A stretch of 64,000 nt of DNA from Nitrosomonas sp. (GTDB taxonomy: Bacteria > Pseudomonadota > Gammaproteobacteria > Burkholderiales > Nitrosomonadaceae), in assembly GCF_024282095.1 (NCBI RefSeq), contig NZ_JAMWZS010000010.1, positions 1-64,000 of the forward strand, read 5' to 3'. The notes under the pieces were generated by a model. It was not told where the DNA came from. It saw nothing but the letters and a program-made list of their open reading frames with translations, and did not search any database. The position numbers and the translations under genes were made by a program. Shown piece after piece: positions 11,875-21,834 of the stretch. Every line of letters begins with the position of its first letter. The stretch's first letter is position 1.

Positions 11875-11898
11875 AGTTATCTGGATAACCTGTTTTTT
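11875..11898 (+). terminator. Short hairpin with T-run after the LuxR regulator
   Basis: GTTAT-CTGG-ATAAC is followed by CTGTTTTTT. The stem is only five base pairs, so this is a weak candidate terminator, but it sits exactly between the convergent regulator and the DUF6519 gene. Confidence 0.4.
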
Positions 11899-11900
11899 CA

Positions 11901-13256
11901 TCACTCAGGTGAGTTACAACTATTATTAAGTGGCTCAAACCTGCAGCGACAATCGGGTGACTTACTCTGATCCATATTAAGAATTGCAAGTGGTGCATAA
12001 TGATGCTGGACACCCAAAGGTTCTCTCTCTTTTGAAATAGGATTTTTATTACCAGATTCCATATCTACAGGCCATTCGATATCACCTGTAGCAACTCGAG
12101 CAGGAATGAGCCAATAATCTCCTGTTCGATATTGATGAGGACCTCCACTAGCAGGTACGAATTGAATCTCGATACCATTTTCGATTTCTATCCAGTCAGC
12201 TTCATTTTTCCCTTCTGTGATAGGAATTGTCCCTGCAATGAGCTTACTCTTATCACACTGATCCCAGCGCCGTACTTTGGTGGGCCATATTTCGTTATTT
12301 TTTTTAATTTCTTCCGGTTTAAATTGATCAATTTCCGATTCAAAGATAAAACGATTGCCATCGATTTTAAGCAATTTTACTAAACTACCCGGTTCTCCAC
12401 GCAATTCCTGTTCATCATTGCTCAGTTCAACCCAGATTTCCGGTTCAAAGCCCAATGTTTTTTCAACTGTCAATTCTTTACCTGAAGATGACAACACTTT
12501 ACTGACTACCGCACCATTATCCCTTGACCATTTAAAAGTTACCGCATTTGTTTCACTTTTTTCACCATCTTTATGCCCTCTGTGAATTTCAATGCGATAA
12601 AGCTGATTTTCCTGGCCGCGATATTTCGCATCGGGAGCAACCAAACAAGGATTCGTTGAATTTTTCTGAGGAGTAACGCGCGCCCTCAATGATCCTCGGT
12701 TAGCAGGTTGCCAGCGGCCTGCCCACCTATCCCAGTTTTTCGACACAGTCGTACAATCATCAGTTAGATTCAGACTTTCGTCACCCTTGTCCACCTTTAC
12801 CTGACAGACTACTTTAGTACGCGTTGCAGTATCCGGTCCGCCAAGCGCCTTCTCACGGATATCATCGTCTTCCAGCGCAGTAATATGGCGTTCCCAGACA
12901 TCCAGGTAAACCAGATATGGACCAGCACCATCAAGCTCGGGTGGATTGGGATAATCTTCTTGTTTTTTATAAGTAATGTCATCCGCATCATTTTCACACA
13001 GAATACCGTCGACATAGTAACGCCCTTTCCCGATAGAAAAATCCCCGTTGTCGATCGGCCCTACTTCAAATCCAGCTGAACCTTCCGGGCCAGCAAATGG
13101 CCCGATCAAGTCGGTGACAAGTGTACGGAGATAATGCAGCAGGATAGCAGCTTGCTCGTTCGTATCGGCATCCAGCTGCACACGCCCTTGTTGTTGCAGT
13201 ACGCGGCTGAAATGCTTAAGTGAATTAAATGTATCTCTTGAAAAATCACCTTTCAT
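11901..13256 (-). CDS. DUF6519-family eCIS protein
   Basis: 451 residues, starting MKGDFSRDTFNSLKHFSRVLQ and continuing QGRVQLDADTNEQAAILLHYL, the diagnostic N-terminus of DUF6519 proteins found at the ends of eCIS operons. The middle has LVYLDVWERHITALEDD and FKWSRDNGAV. Probably a peripheral baseplate or tail-attached structural protein, but the role is unproven. AGGAG lies just upstream of the ATG. It is the last gene of the operon, 21 bp after the tail protein I gene, and ends 50 bp from the convergent LuxR regulator. Confidence 0.85.
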   Translation of the reverse strand: MKGDFSRDTFNSLKHFSRVLQQQGRVQLDADTNEQAAILLHYLRTLVTDLIGPFAGPEGSAGFEVGPIDNGDFSIGKGRYYVDGILCENDADDITYKKQEDYPNPPELDGAGPYLVYLDVWERHITALEDDDIREKALGGPDTATRTKVVCQVKVDKGDESLNLTDDCTTVSKNWDRWAGRWQPANRGSLRARVTPQKNSTNPCLVAPDAKYRGQENQLYRIEIHRGHKDGEKSETNAVTFKWSRDNGAVVSKVLSSSGKELTVEKTLGFEPEIWVELSNDEQELRGEPGSLVKLLKIDGNRFIFESEIDQFKPEEIKKNNEIWPTKVRRWDQCDKSKLIAGTIPITEGKNEADWIEIENGIEIQFVPASGGPHQYRTGDYWLIPARVATGDIEWPVDMESGNKNPISKEREPLGVQHHYAPLAILNMDQSKSPDCRCRFEPLNNSCNSPE

Positions 13257-13277
13257 GTTTATTCTCCTGATTCTGAT

Positions 13278-15584
13278 TTAGCTGGCAAAAATAATACTGA
13301 CATCCGACCCTGCAGGCACATACTCATCCAAACGGATACGCAAATTCGCCTCGCGCTGTGGCTGAAATAGGTGATGAAAAACACCCATCTCCGATTCATC
13401 ATCCGCGCCGCGTTTAATCTCTTGCGCGCAATTCAATGCCAATTGGCAATATGTCGGCATACCATAATGCACGCTATCGAACAGCGGCTTAACACGAATT
13501 CGCTCACAGGATTGCGCTGTCTTGATTTCGCTGGTAGTTAGTGGATTTTTTGCGTATTTGCGAAGATTTTCTTCAACCTGATGCTCCGCTAGATCGGGCT
13601 GGCACATATAGCGTGGTGGTGTGCGCGAATCCGGCGTCACATAACTAAATCGCATGCAACCGTATTGTCGCCGCGCAACGGTAACAAGCCCTTCAAAAAT
13701 GCAATTCTCACCTAATTCAATCGCATGTACTTGCACCTGACCAAACACCGTACTGCGCATCATTGTCAGAACCGCATATCCAACCGGGCAACCTGGACCG
13801 CCGATCGCTTCCTGATCGCAACTTGTTGCATCGACAATACTGTCGCTGATACATAACCGGATTGGATCAAGTTGGATGGCTATTTCCACACCTTCACACC
13901 GTGCACTCTGAACTTCATGCGCTTCACTGTGATTTTCCTGCTCGTCCTCTTCTGGTATTTCTGAATATGACTCCGGATCTTCATGCGATTCCGGCACAGT
14001 CGGATTGATCTGAATTGAACCGAGAATACTGTGTTCAATGACAACACAAGCATTCGGACTAAAAATTTCAAGCGATGGCTCAGTGGGGCACTCGGGTTGG
14101 CAGTCACAATCCAAACTCCAGCCCGGAACCAACGTGGAGTGGCGAATAGTGACTTGTTTCAGATTATCGCTTAATTGAATCCCTCGACCCGTTACCATGA
14201 CACCATCCAGAGAAAAATGCTCGCCTGATTTGCCGATAATCGTTAAAGCATCAGGTTGATTGGTTTGCCAGTCCAGCAATCGAATTACCGGACGTTTTTC
14301 ATTGGCTGCCCGTAATTGGAGGCTCTGATGACCTTCAGCGAACTCAATTTTGATCGGCTCGACATACACACGACTATCGCCAATCTCAATAATCGCATGC
14401 GCCGGCTTCGCTTCTTCCCATTGCTGGATAGCTTCAGCAATCGTTTTATATGGGCCTGCAGCTTGGTTAACACGATAAACTTTCGTATCGACATGCTGGA
14501 GCAATTGACGGTCATACTCACCACCACCGATATCTGCGCCAAAACCATAGTGATAGCTAACCCACACACCGTTTCTAGGTATTTGCTGAGGCGAAAAGGC
14601 AATGCGTCCTAGCACAGAATCGATGGCTACCGAGTTACGGCTTGGAAGATACTGCCATCCGCTTAAATCTGCTGGAATTATTTTGTAATGCAAGGGTTCA
14701 AGTTTTATATCATTCGATTTGCCGCGTTTAACCCCAATCCAGATATAAAAACTGCTGTCCTTTCCATTGCCATAGAGTTGATCTGTATGTTTTGCAAGGA
14801 CACTGCGACGCATCGGCACAGGAAGATTAAATTCATCAGCGATATGAGTAGGATCTGTTTCAGGCTCCGGGTTGATAAAAAGCGGAGTGTCATTACCTAA
14901 TACATTGAATGTAAAACAATGGGGGGATTTCCCTTCCACGCAATAAGCTTGTGTTTGCGTAACCGAATAATGCTTAAGTCGCCAGACAAATACACCGACA
15001 CTCGGAATATTATGGCAACCAACTGTCAGGTTGGAATTGATTCTGCGCACATCCACCGTACGCGCCGATTCATCGAAAGGACTACCCAACATTTCTAACC
15101 GATGATGATTACGCAGATTGACTGTTTGCCCACGCTCCAAATGTAAGTGATTCAACGATTGAGTCCAGCCAAGCAATTGATAAAATTCAACCGCACGTGC
15201 AGGCCATCCTGTCATATCGTTTGCCAATAATTCCAGCAAAGCCAACGTACCCTTACGCTTGCGATACCGAATAGTATTGGCGACCTCTCGCCGCGGGATC
15301 AATATTTTGTTACGTAATTGACCATGCTTTGTTTTTATATCCGCTGGTTCACCGGCTTCGTGTATGAGCTGATAACCTATCAAATCCGCGATATACGGTA
15401 CCACCCAATCTTCGCAAGTCTCGATAAACCAATTTTCATACAGTTGGGCGATATCAGCTTCGACCAGATTAACCTGTTCACTAATCACCTGCAGCAAGGC
15501 TTTGAGCGGTTCACCCTGTTCCGCATCGCGAATGCGATAGATAGCGGGGAGTAATTCGTAAAGCCGGTCTGGATTTGTGTTCAT
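13278..15584 (-). CDS. eCIS phage tail protein I-type baseplate protein with large central insertion
   Basis: 768 residues. The first ~90 match the phage tail protein I (P2 gpI/Afp12-like) wedge domain: DRLYELLPAIYRIRDAEQGEPL, then NWFIETCEDWVVPYIADLIGYQLI. Residues ~95-130 hold RREVANTIRYRKRKGTLALLELLA, typical of the same family. From ~350 to 680 the sequence is a repetitive beta-rich stretch (SLDGVMVTGRGIQLSDN, VTIRHSTLVPG) that looks like a right-handed beta-helix, with many cysteines. Such a domain could serve in surface binding, since no separate fibre gene is seen. GAGG precedes the ATG, and the gene follows the J-type C-half by 7 bp. Confidence 0.85.
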   Translation of the reverse strand: MNTNPDRLYELLPAIYRIRDAEQGEPLKALLQVISEQVNLVEADIAQLYENWFIETCEDWVVPYIADLIGYQLIHEAGEPADIKTKHGQLRNKILIPRREVANTIRYRKRKGTLALLELLANDMTGWPARAVEFYQLLGWTQSLNHLHLERGQTVNLRNHHRLEMLGSPFDESARTVDVRRINSNLTVGCHNIPSVGVFVWRLKHYSVTQTQAYCVEGKSPHCFTFNVLGNDTPLFINPEPETDPTHIADEFNLPVPMRRSVLAKHTDQLYGNGKDSSFYIWIGVKRGKSNDIKLEPLHYKIIPADLSGWQYLPSRNSVAIDSVLGRIAFSPQQIPRNGVWVSYHYGFGADIGGGEYDRQLLQHVDTKVYRVNQAAGPYKTIAEAIQQWEEAKPAHAIIEIGDSRVYVEPIKIEFAEGHQSLQLRAANEKRPVIRLLDWQTNQPDALTIIGKSGEHFSLDGVMVTGRGIQLSDNLKQVTIRHSTLVPGWSLDCDCQPECPTEPSLEIFSPNACVVIEHSILGSIQINPTVPESHEDPESYSEIPEEDEQENHSEAHEVQSARCEGVEIAIQLDPIRLCISDSIVDATSCDQEAIGGPGCPVGYAVLTMMRSTVFGQVQVHAIELGENCIFEGLVTVARRQYGCMRFSYVTPDSRTPPRYMCQPDLAEHQVEENLRKYAKNPLTTSEIKTAQSCERIRVKPLFDSVHYGMPTYCQLALNCAQEIKRGADDESEMGVFHHLFQPQREANLRIRLDEYVPAGSDVSIIFAS

Positions 15585-15591
15585 GATAACC

Positions 15592-17325
15592 TCAGCTTAT
15601 TTGATTCAGAATCAGGGTTTCAGGGACCTCGGGTGTTATGAAGGCGAGCTGTGCCGGCAACGCTGATCCGGTTCTTGCCAAATTCACTGGGATGCGGGAA
15701 TCCGGACGTGGTTTCAGTTTACCGCTTTCATCAAAACCCATTTTTTTAACAATACTGGCTATATCTGTCGGAGTGCACAGTTCTCTTTCTTTATCTTTTT
15801 CGTCTCTAACAATCTTTTCAGGTAGACCACCGAATATATTCACATCGACATACGCAACTCCAGAAACGGCTTGCATCACACTAATCACCTCGCTCAGCAG
15901 CACATCCTGCCCCAATTCCCGCCGATCAAAGCTGAATGCATCCAACAAAGTGGCACGCACTTTGTCAACCACAGACTCCCATTGGTAGTCTGGCAGAATG
16001 CAAATACCAGCACTGATGACGATGAGCATAAGCTCACGGATTTCGAGTTCAATGGCTTGATAAGGGTCGCCGCAGTCCAGCAACGCTTGCTGCAAGTTGC
16101 GGTATAAGTCGGAATCACGATCAATCGGAATGTCATTCGCGCCGGCGATAGTGATGTGCACCAATTGCCGGCGACCATCCGAAAGCTCCACGGCACATGC
16201 CTTGCCGATTCCTGCGAAAACACGAACAAAGTCCTCATAATCCTGTACCGATACCAGCCGGTCGAGTGCTTTGACCGCCAGGGGCACATTCCTGCGAGCC
16301 TGATCCCGAGTTTCTTTATCCGCACCGCCGGAAGCGCGCAATGGATTGATGACTGCTTTGACCCCTAAAGGCCGGGTTGTTAGCAGCGAAATTTGCTCGG
16401 CCTTAACATTACCGGCTTTGCCGATACCGTTACGGTATTCCGCTTTAATATTTTCGACACCGGTTGGTAGCCGTGCCCCCTCACTGCCATTGCCGAAGAC
16501 TACGGCGGTTTTACCCTCATCGTCGGTTTTGGTAGTAAAGTTACGAGCGCTCGAAGGAAGGTCGACCAAGGTATTGGTTTCGTGCCACTGAATGTCATTA
16601 ACATAGACTTTTAAAGTACTGTCTACACCTGTGGAATTGGAAGCAGAGACATAAGTTAACGGCGGCTGCTTGAGAACGAATGATTGCAATGCCTTGGCGC
16701 CATCACCGCTACCTAGCACTTCTTTGCGTGTTTCGCCGTGAGTGGCTTTGACGACATTGCCGTGGATGGTAACGGTGTCGCGTTTGAAGCAATAAGCAAG
16801 TTTGTCGGCAAGCTTAATAAATGAATGTATTTTATCGCCGGCGAGCGAATTGGATTGATCATCTGATAACTGAACATTTTGCGTGACAGTTGAAAGCATC
16901 GCCAGCTCGCTGAATCGAACACCACTGGTTCCGGGAATATCACGCTCGCCGGAGACAATGACCCAACGACCGGATTCCAGTCCTTCATAAAATCCGTCGA
17001 GCTCAATCAGTTGCTCTGTACCGCCACAGACATTTTCTTCGACGGGTTCTTCTGCGAGCTCAAGTTCTTCACTCTGAGCATAGACAACAGTCCCTCGTAT
17101 GGTGCTGAATGGCTCATTCGACGGAACAATCCATTCCTCTCCTTGAGGAAGCGTAATTTGAGTAGACTTACCACTAATCCCATATGCTGCGAGTGACGCA
17201 TGTGTAACTTGAGAAGGTTTCGTAATTATCTCTTCCTGACCGGGTTTAATGATCACAACCCAATTGTCAGCAGCTATATCGTAATCGCCATCTAAAGAAA
17301 GAAGATTCGGTGTGTGTGGATTCAT
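15592..17325 (-). CDS. eCIS baseplate J-type protein, C-terminal half of a split assembly protein
   Basis: 577 residues from the ATG at 17325, chosen because AAGG lies eight bases upstream; an in-frame GTG at 17334 is possible. It begins LSLDGDYDIAADNWVVIIKPG. From about residue 320 it has the baseplate J core (GGADKETRDQARRNVPLAVKALDRLVSVQDYEDFVR and the C-terminal DVNIFGGLPE region). In related loci one protein of about 1000 residues ('putative baseplate assembly protein') carries both this part and the part encoded by the preceding gene, so the family protein appears to be split here. It starts 19 bp after the stop of that gene. Confidence 0.82.
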   Translation of the reverse strand: MNPHTPNLLSLDGDYDIAADNWVVIIKPGQEEIITKPSQVTHASLAAYGISGKSTQITLPQGEEWIVPSNEPFSTIRGTVVYAQSEELELAEEPVEENVCGGTEQLIELDGFYEGLESGRWVIVSGERDIPGTSGVRFSELAMLSTVTQNVQLSDDQSNSLAGDKIHSFIKLADKLAYCFKRDTVTIHGNVVKATHGETRKEVLGSGDGAKALQSFVLKQPPLTYVSASNSTGVDSTLKVYVNDIQWHETNTLVDLPSSARNFTTKTDDEGKTAVVFGNGSEGARLPTGVENIKAEYRNGIGKAGNVKAEQISLLTTRPLGVKAVINPLRASGGADKETRDQARRNVPLAVKALDRLVSVQDYEDFVRVFAGIGKACAVELSDGRRQLVHITIAGANDIPIDRDSDLYRNLQQALLDCGDPYQAIELEIRELMLIVISAGICILPDYQWESVVDKVRATLLDAFSFDRRELGQDVLLSEVISVMQAVSGVAYVDVNIFGGLPEKIVRDEKDKERELCTPTDIASIVKKMGFDESGKLKPRPDSRIPVNLARTGSALPAQLAFITPEVPETLILNQIS

Positions 17326-17344
17326 ACGAAGCACCTTTTATAAA

Positions 17345-18853
17345 TTAATTAATATTAATAACCGGTTCTACTTCAATGTGGAGTTCGTAGTTTGATTGAC
17401 CACCTGGACCAGTTGCAATTAATGTAACAATGTAAGTTTTTACATCGGTGAATACTTGCTGATTTAAGTTCCAGTTACGAGAAATCTCTACGTTATCGAT
17501 CATCCAAACAACGCTTTCGATAATGCCACTTGATTCATTCGAAAAGTTAACTGTTAGAGGAGAGACTCCACTCGTAGAATCTGCACTAAAAGATGCTATC
17601 GGTTGGTTATGGTTTATTGGGTTTTCGGTCGCCCATTCTGAATATTCCATGACTTTAGTATTCTCATTAAGACGTATAGGGCGTAATGGTGCGTTGTGGC
17701 CGAAAGAGGCGGCTTTTACCCCTAACGCATATACTTTGATTGTACTTTGAGGCGTCACATTAGCGTTTGCTGTGGCTGTAGCGAGAGTGTCCTGCAATTT
17801 TGGAGAGAAAATCTTCGCTACGGCATAAGCAGTATCTGTTACCGCGCTGAACTCGATTTTATCCACTGCACTTGCATTATTACTGGCTTCCTTCTCCATT
17901 TTACGAGCTCCACTGAAAGAAGAAGGAGGAAGAGAAAAGGTAAAATTACTAAAGCCGAATTGTTCATTGAGCATTCTTGGCAATCGGAGCCTGTTAGAAA
18001 CCTGAACAGTAGGTTGTTCTACAAGTTTTCCAATGACTATCGCTGGATCAGCAAATGTAATAGGAGGAATTTCTTTAGCCGTTTGTAATATAACAAGTGT
18101 ACGATTTGCTGCAGGTTCTGGTTCAACCGCTTGCACTTGGTAGAGTTCGGGCCCCTTTAGTTGATCATTTTTTTCATCTATGAGGCCAAAATCGATGAGC
18201 AATGGATCATTTGGTTTAAGATTTGTGCTGATCCCTTTCAGGTAAATCCGCGGCCCCTTCGGATTATTAATTGTGGTCTGAGTTTGAGGCTGCGTCATCC
18301 TTGGCTTCAAATCATTCCATTGCGCTCGCGCTTTCAGATCCTCACTGATCTCAAAAGATTGTGGCAGATCACCCGGTCCCGGTATGCTCTGTGACCTAGC
18401 ACCCTTGGGAATAATAGTTTCTTCTTTGAAGTTATCATCGATGGTATATGCCAGATACACGCTCGATGCGACGCCAGGGCGCGGTTGATAGCCGACCAAA
18501 CGGCCCAATTCCAGTACCGAACGTCGTTCGGTCGCGGTGCGTAGAAAACCTTCATTGACGATACGTTCTTGATAAAAAGTCAGCACATCGGCAACGGTCG
18601 CCCAGGCATCCATGATCGCAAGCGAGAAATCGTCGGCTTCGCGACTGGTAAGCCGCGCAAGCTTGAGATAATTGCTACTCGACAAGCGCGCTTTCATGGT
18701 TTCCAGAAAAATCGCGTGAGTACCCATGCGGTAGGACAGAGCCGCCAATCCGGGTCGATTGGCTGTCGGTCGCGGCGTCAAAGGCTCAATGCCTACGCAG
18801 CAACCGCAGGCTGCAGCGTTGCATCCGGGCTTACAACAGCAATCCGTATTCAT
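17345..18853 (-). CDS. eCIS putative baseplate assembly protein, N-terminal half ending in a PKD domain
   Basis: 502 residues. The start has a Cys cluster (CCCKPGC...CGCC) and then ALSYRMGTHAIFLETMKARLS and SLAIMDAWATVADVLTFYQERI, the standard N-terminus of putative baseplate assembly proteins. After NENTKVMEYSEWATENP, where the family normally continues, there is an ~80-residue PKD-like domain (PIASFSADSTSGVSPLTVNFSN, then YIVTLIATGPGG) and a stop. The following gene supplies the missing C-terminal half. The start overlaps the upstream 873-residue J protein by 4 bp (ATGA). Confidence 0.82.
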   Translation of the reverse strand: MNTDCCCKPGCNAAACGCCVGIEPLTPRPTANRPGLAALSYRMGTHAIFLETMKARLSSSNYLKLARLTSREADDFSLAIMDAWATVADVLTFYQERIVNEGFLRTATERRSVLELGRLVGYQPRPGVASSVYLAYTIDDNFKEETIIPKGARSQSIPGPGDLPQSFEISEDLKARAQWNDLKPRMTQPQTQTTINNPKGPRIYLKGISTNLKPNDPLLIDFGLIDEKNDQLKGPELYQVQAVEPEPAANRTLVILQTAKEIPPITFADPAIVIGKLVEQPTVQVSNRLRLPRMLNEQFGFSNFTFSLPPSSFSGARKMEKEASNNASAVDKIEFSAVTDTAYAVAKIFSPKLQDTLATATANANVTPQSTIKVYALGVKAASFGHNAPLRPIRLNENTKVMEYSEWATENPINHNQPIASFSADSTSGVSPLTVNFSNESSGIIESVVWMIDNVEISRNWNLNQQVFTDVKTYIVTLIATGPGGQSNYELHIEVEPVININ

Positions 18854-21471
18854 CGTCCTCCCCTCATATCAAACTTGATCAAGCCATTCTCGGGAAAACT
18901 GGGGTCATTATCCAGTCTGGCAATCTCCAATGGGCCAAGCGGTAACACACCGTTTTCAATTTCATTGTTTGTGGGCTCAAACAAACGTTGCAGTTTTTGA
19001 ACCACTACGCTTTCCACACCTTGAATCTTTTGTGCTTCCGCCACTAATGTACTGAGGTAAATGTCATCGCTAAAAGTTAACCGATCAACATGAAACAGAC
19101 CCAATTTGCCATCGGTTAACCGGCGGTTACTAAAGACATCCAATAATTCAGCTTTAATGTGGCCACGCAGATAATTAGGCAATACACACACGGTCAATTC
19201 GATATCCAGCGGTACACGCCGCGCTGCCGCTACGGTCAAATCATGATTAATGCGGCGATAGCGGTATAATCTACTGTTAATCTCCTCCAGAAGATCCGGA
19301 TCAGCTTCCTCTCTACCCAATGGATCGATAGCCACCAGCACCTCAAACCAACTGCCATTCCAACGCAAAGTCGTCGCAGCACGCTGTACGCGATGACTGA
19401 ATTCGCGCATGACGATCATGGTGTAATCGTCCGCTGTAATGGCTCTTTCCTGCCGCTGCTTAAATGCGTAGGGCGCAAAAAGCTTGGCTTCCGCTAATGA
19501 TTCAGGCGCCATCCCTCCTCTCGCCGCTAAAGGATTTCGAACCGAACGGATACCACCGCTTAACATGGTCTTTCGTGTAACCAGGTGAGTGATTGAATCT
19601 GCGCCTACATTACCAGCCGCTCCGTTTCCTACGCGATACGTTGCATGGAAGCTTGTACCGGCCTGCGGCTGCTGTCCTAATTCATCATTACCAAAGCGTA
19701 AACGTGCGCGTTGATCGTTTTCCATTTCAACCACAAAATGTGGATCCGAACCATTACTGGTCAATAAATCCTGTTGCGGAGTCCATTCAATATCACCGGT
19801 TGTTAATTGCACTTGGGGCAATGCTCGCCGCACATCTTGAAGCAGCATCTGTGATGCCGCGATATTCGGTGCCAACGGTTCACTGAAGGTCAGTGGCGCT
19901 TTCTTTAGATAAGGGTGGTACCGTTCCGTTATCTGGACAGTTTCCGCCACATAGCCGGTGCAGTCGCATACCTCGATAGTTTCCTTGGGTAAAACAGGAT
20001 CCCAACCTTCGCATTCACGTTGACCGTGATCAACCAGAATCAGATTGCCTCGCGCCACACTGATATTTTCAATCATCGTACATTCCGGCGGTGGCCCCAT
20101 CGCTGAAAGACACAGCGAAAATGGCAAGGCATCTTCGTCGGCCCAAGTAATCTCCGTTAACTTTTGTTCGGGACACAATGGATCAATCATGTGCTTGACT
20201 GCGGTTAACCTTACAGGGTGCCGGTGTCTGGGATCGGCATCTGCTTTATTGTCTGTTTTTGGGCCAATGATTTCCTCAAAAATCAGCACATCACCGGATT
20301 TAAGGTGGAGCTTGGTTGGTTGCTTACTTTTCCAAGAAGCCGTCGCTGCAGAAGAATCTTGATGGTTTGCGGTGACCGTATTGTCTTGTGCCAGCACATG
20401 CGACATCGCATGCTTTTCCACCGTTGCATCGCATGGATCGATCGGTTTGTCCGGCTGCTCCGGCTCAATCCATTCACCGATCAATGTCGCTGTCGTTGTT
20501 CCACGCGGCAGGCAGCATTCCTGATCACGCCAGGTATAAAAATAAATTTCATGGTGATCCTGGTAAAGTTCGATTTTGCCTTTAGCCATCGGTTCAAAAA
20601 CTTCGTAACCACCGGTAGTCTGGCGGGCTAATTCATCCTTTTGGATGGTGGACGCAATCCTTTCCAATGTGGTGATGAAATAGGTATCATCCGGATTATC
20701 CGGGTCATTATTAAGCGTCAGGTCATTTTCCGTTTCCACACATACCCAAGTCCTGGCATTGCAGCCTTCATGCAATACATAATCCACCAATCGTGCATGA
20801 CGACGGACGGAAACCCGCTGCCGCGCGGTATCAAGATAGGCTTCTGTTGCGACCGCATCCTGATAATAACTAAGATGATCACCGGCATACGCAAGCACTT
20901 CCACCAACGTGATGCCGAGATCCGGCACATGGCGCTCGCGCCAGTCCGGCATCACCAGCGCCAACCGATCCAAAATCAACTGGCGGAAACTAGCGTAATC
21001 CTTGGCAAGATAATTGATAACCGGCTCCTCTCGTTGCTCCGGTGGGCACACTATTTCCTGCTGACAATCGAGATCACTGGGGCAATCTGCCTTGAAACTG
21101 AACGCAACACGATCATAATGAGGATCAAACAAGGGATGCGCTTGATACTTGCCTGCTTGATCGCGAACCACCATGCGCAATGTGTAGGTCGAAAAATCGC
21201 CTTTCACATCGGTTGAAACTTCCATGGTATCGTCCAAACCCACCGTCTCACTGCGGTTGACTGAAACCTTGATAATTCGAATACCTTGAATGCGTCGACC
21301 ACCTTCAATGATAACGTTGGACTCATCCAATGAAATGGGCACTTTACCCAGAAAGTGAACCATCAAAGTACGTTGATCCGATTCGATCTCCACATAATCC
21401 AATCCATACAGCTCTGAATGTTCACGAACTTCTATGCGGCGTTTTTCTTTCGAGCAAATCAGGCTACTCAC
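18850..21471 (-). CDS. eCIS large baseplate J-like protein (Afp11-like)
   Basis: 873 residues. It includes YLAKDYASFRQLILDRLALVMPDW and VEVLAYAGDHLSYYQDAVATEAYL near residues 150-220, then a J-type core with RNPLAARGGMAPESLAEAKLFAPYAFK and AITADDYTMIVMREF around 640-700. These mark the wedge protein that links baseplate to sheath initiation in contractile systems. It overlaps the gp25 gene upstream and the following gene by 4 bp on each side, so translation is coupled. Confidence 0.87.
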   Translation of the reverse strand: MSSLICSKEKRRIEVREHSELYGLDYVEIESDQRTLMVHFLGKVPISLDESNVIIEGGRRIQGIRIIKVSVNRSETVGLDDTMEVSTDVKGDFSTYTLRMVVRDQAGKYQAHPLFDPHYDRVAFSFKADCPSDLDCQQEIVCPPEQREEPVINYLAKDYASFRQLILDRLALVMPDWRERHVPDLGITLVEVLAYAGDHLSYYQDAVATEAYLDTARQRVSVRRHARLVDYVLHEGCNARTWVCVETENDLTLNNDPDNPDDTYFITTLERIASTIQKDELARQTTGGYEVFEPMAKGKIELYQDHHEIYFYTWRDQECCLPRGTTTATLIGEWIEPEQPDKPIDPCDATVEKHAMSHVLAQDNTVTANHQDSSAATASWKSKQPTKLHLKSGDVLIFEEIIGPKTDNKADADPRHRHPVRLTAVKHMIDPLCPEQKLTEITWADEDALPFSLCLSAMGPPPECTMIENISVARGNLILVDHGQRECEGWDPVLPKETIEVCDCTGYVAETVQITERYHPYLKKAPLTFSEPLAPNIAASQMLLQDVRRALPQVQLTTGDIEWTPQQDLLTSNGSDPHFVVEMENDQRARLRFGNDELGQQPQAGTSFHATYRVGNGAAGNVGADSITHLVTRKTMLSGGIRSVRNPLAARGGMAPESLAEAKLFAPYAFKQRQERAITADDYTMIVMREFSHRVQRAATTLRWNGSWFEVLVAIDPLGREEADPDLLEEINSRLYRYRRINHDLTVAAARRVPLDIELTVCVLPNYLRGHIKAELLDVFSNRRLTDGKLGLFHVDRLTFSDDIYLSTLVAEAQKIQGVESVVVQKLQRLFEPTNNEIENGVLPLGPLEIARLDNDPSFPENGLIKFDMRGGR

Positions 21472-21827
21472 GATGTACTCCTCGAAAAAGTTTCAACACG
21501 TGTTTGCTGTGAACGGCGCACTTGATACTTGACAGTCACCTGCAACGCGGTCTCATCACTGGTGACTTCAACCATTTCCACCGTGATCACATCACCCAAC
21601 CACTGCTGCAACCCGGCTTGAACGGTGAATTGCACCGTGGCCGCCAGTTCAGGGCTATTCGGTGCAAAAACCAGTTGTAACAAGCCGCTGCCAAAACTCG
21701 GACGATTGACCCGTTCACCGGGGTTGGTAAATAAAAACTGTTCGATCATGTCGCGAATGTGATCGTCATCACCAGTCGTCGCAGTACGTCCGAGATGGTC
21801 GAAGTGGAAAGGAAAGTCGATATTCAT
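21468..21827 (-). CDS. gp25/GPW-family baseplate wedge protein (Afp9-like)
   Basis: 119 residues with the lysozyme-like gp25 fold signature: DDDHIRDMIEQFLFTNPGERVNRPSFGSGL (split here by a few bases of description) near residues 20-50, the loop that nucleates the contracted sheath. Small single-domain size is normal. The stop overlaps the J-like gene start by 4 bp, and the PAAR-like tip gene lies 7 bp upstream. Confidence 0.93.
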   Translation of the reverse strand: MNIDFPFHFDHLGRTATTGDDDHIRDMIEQFLFTNPGERVNRPSFGSGLLQLVFAPNSPELAATVQFTVQAGLQQWLGDVITVEMVEVTSDETALQVTVKYQVRRSQQTRVETFSRSTS

Positions 21828-21834
21828 AGTTCTC

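Noticed and set aside
15638..15988. Plus-strand 116-codon frame
   Set aside because: Lies fully within the strong baseplate J coding region on the other strand.
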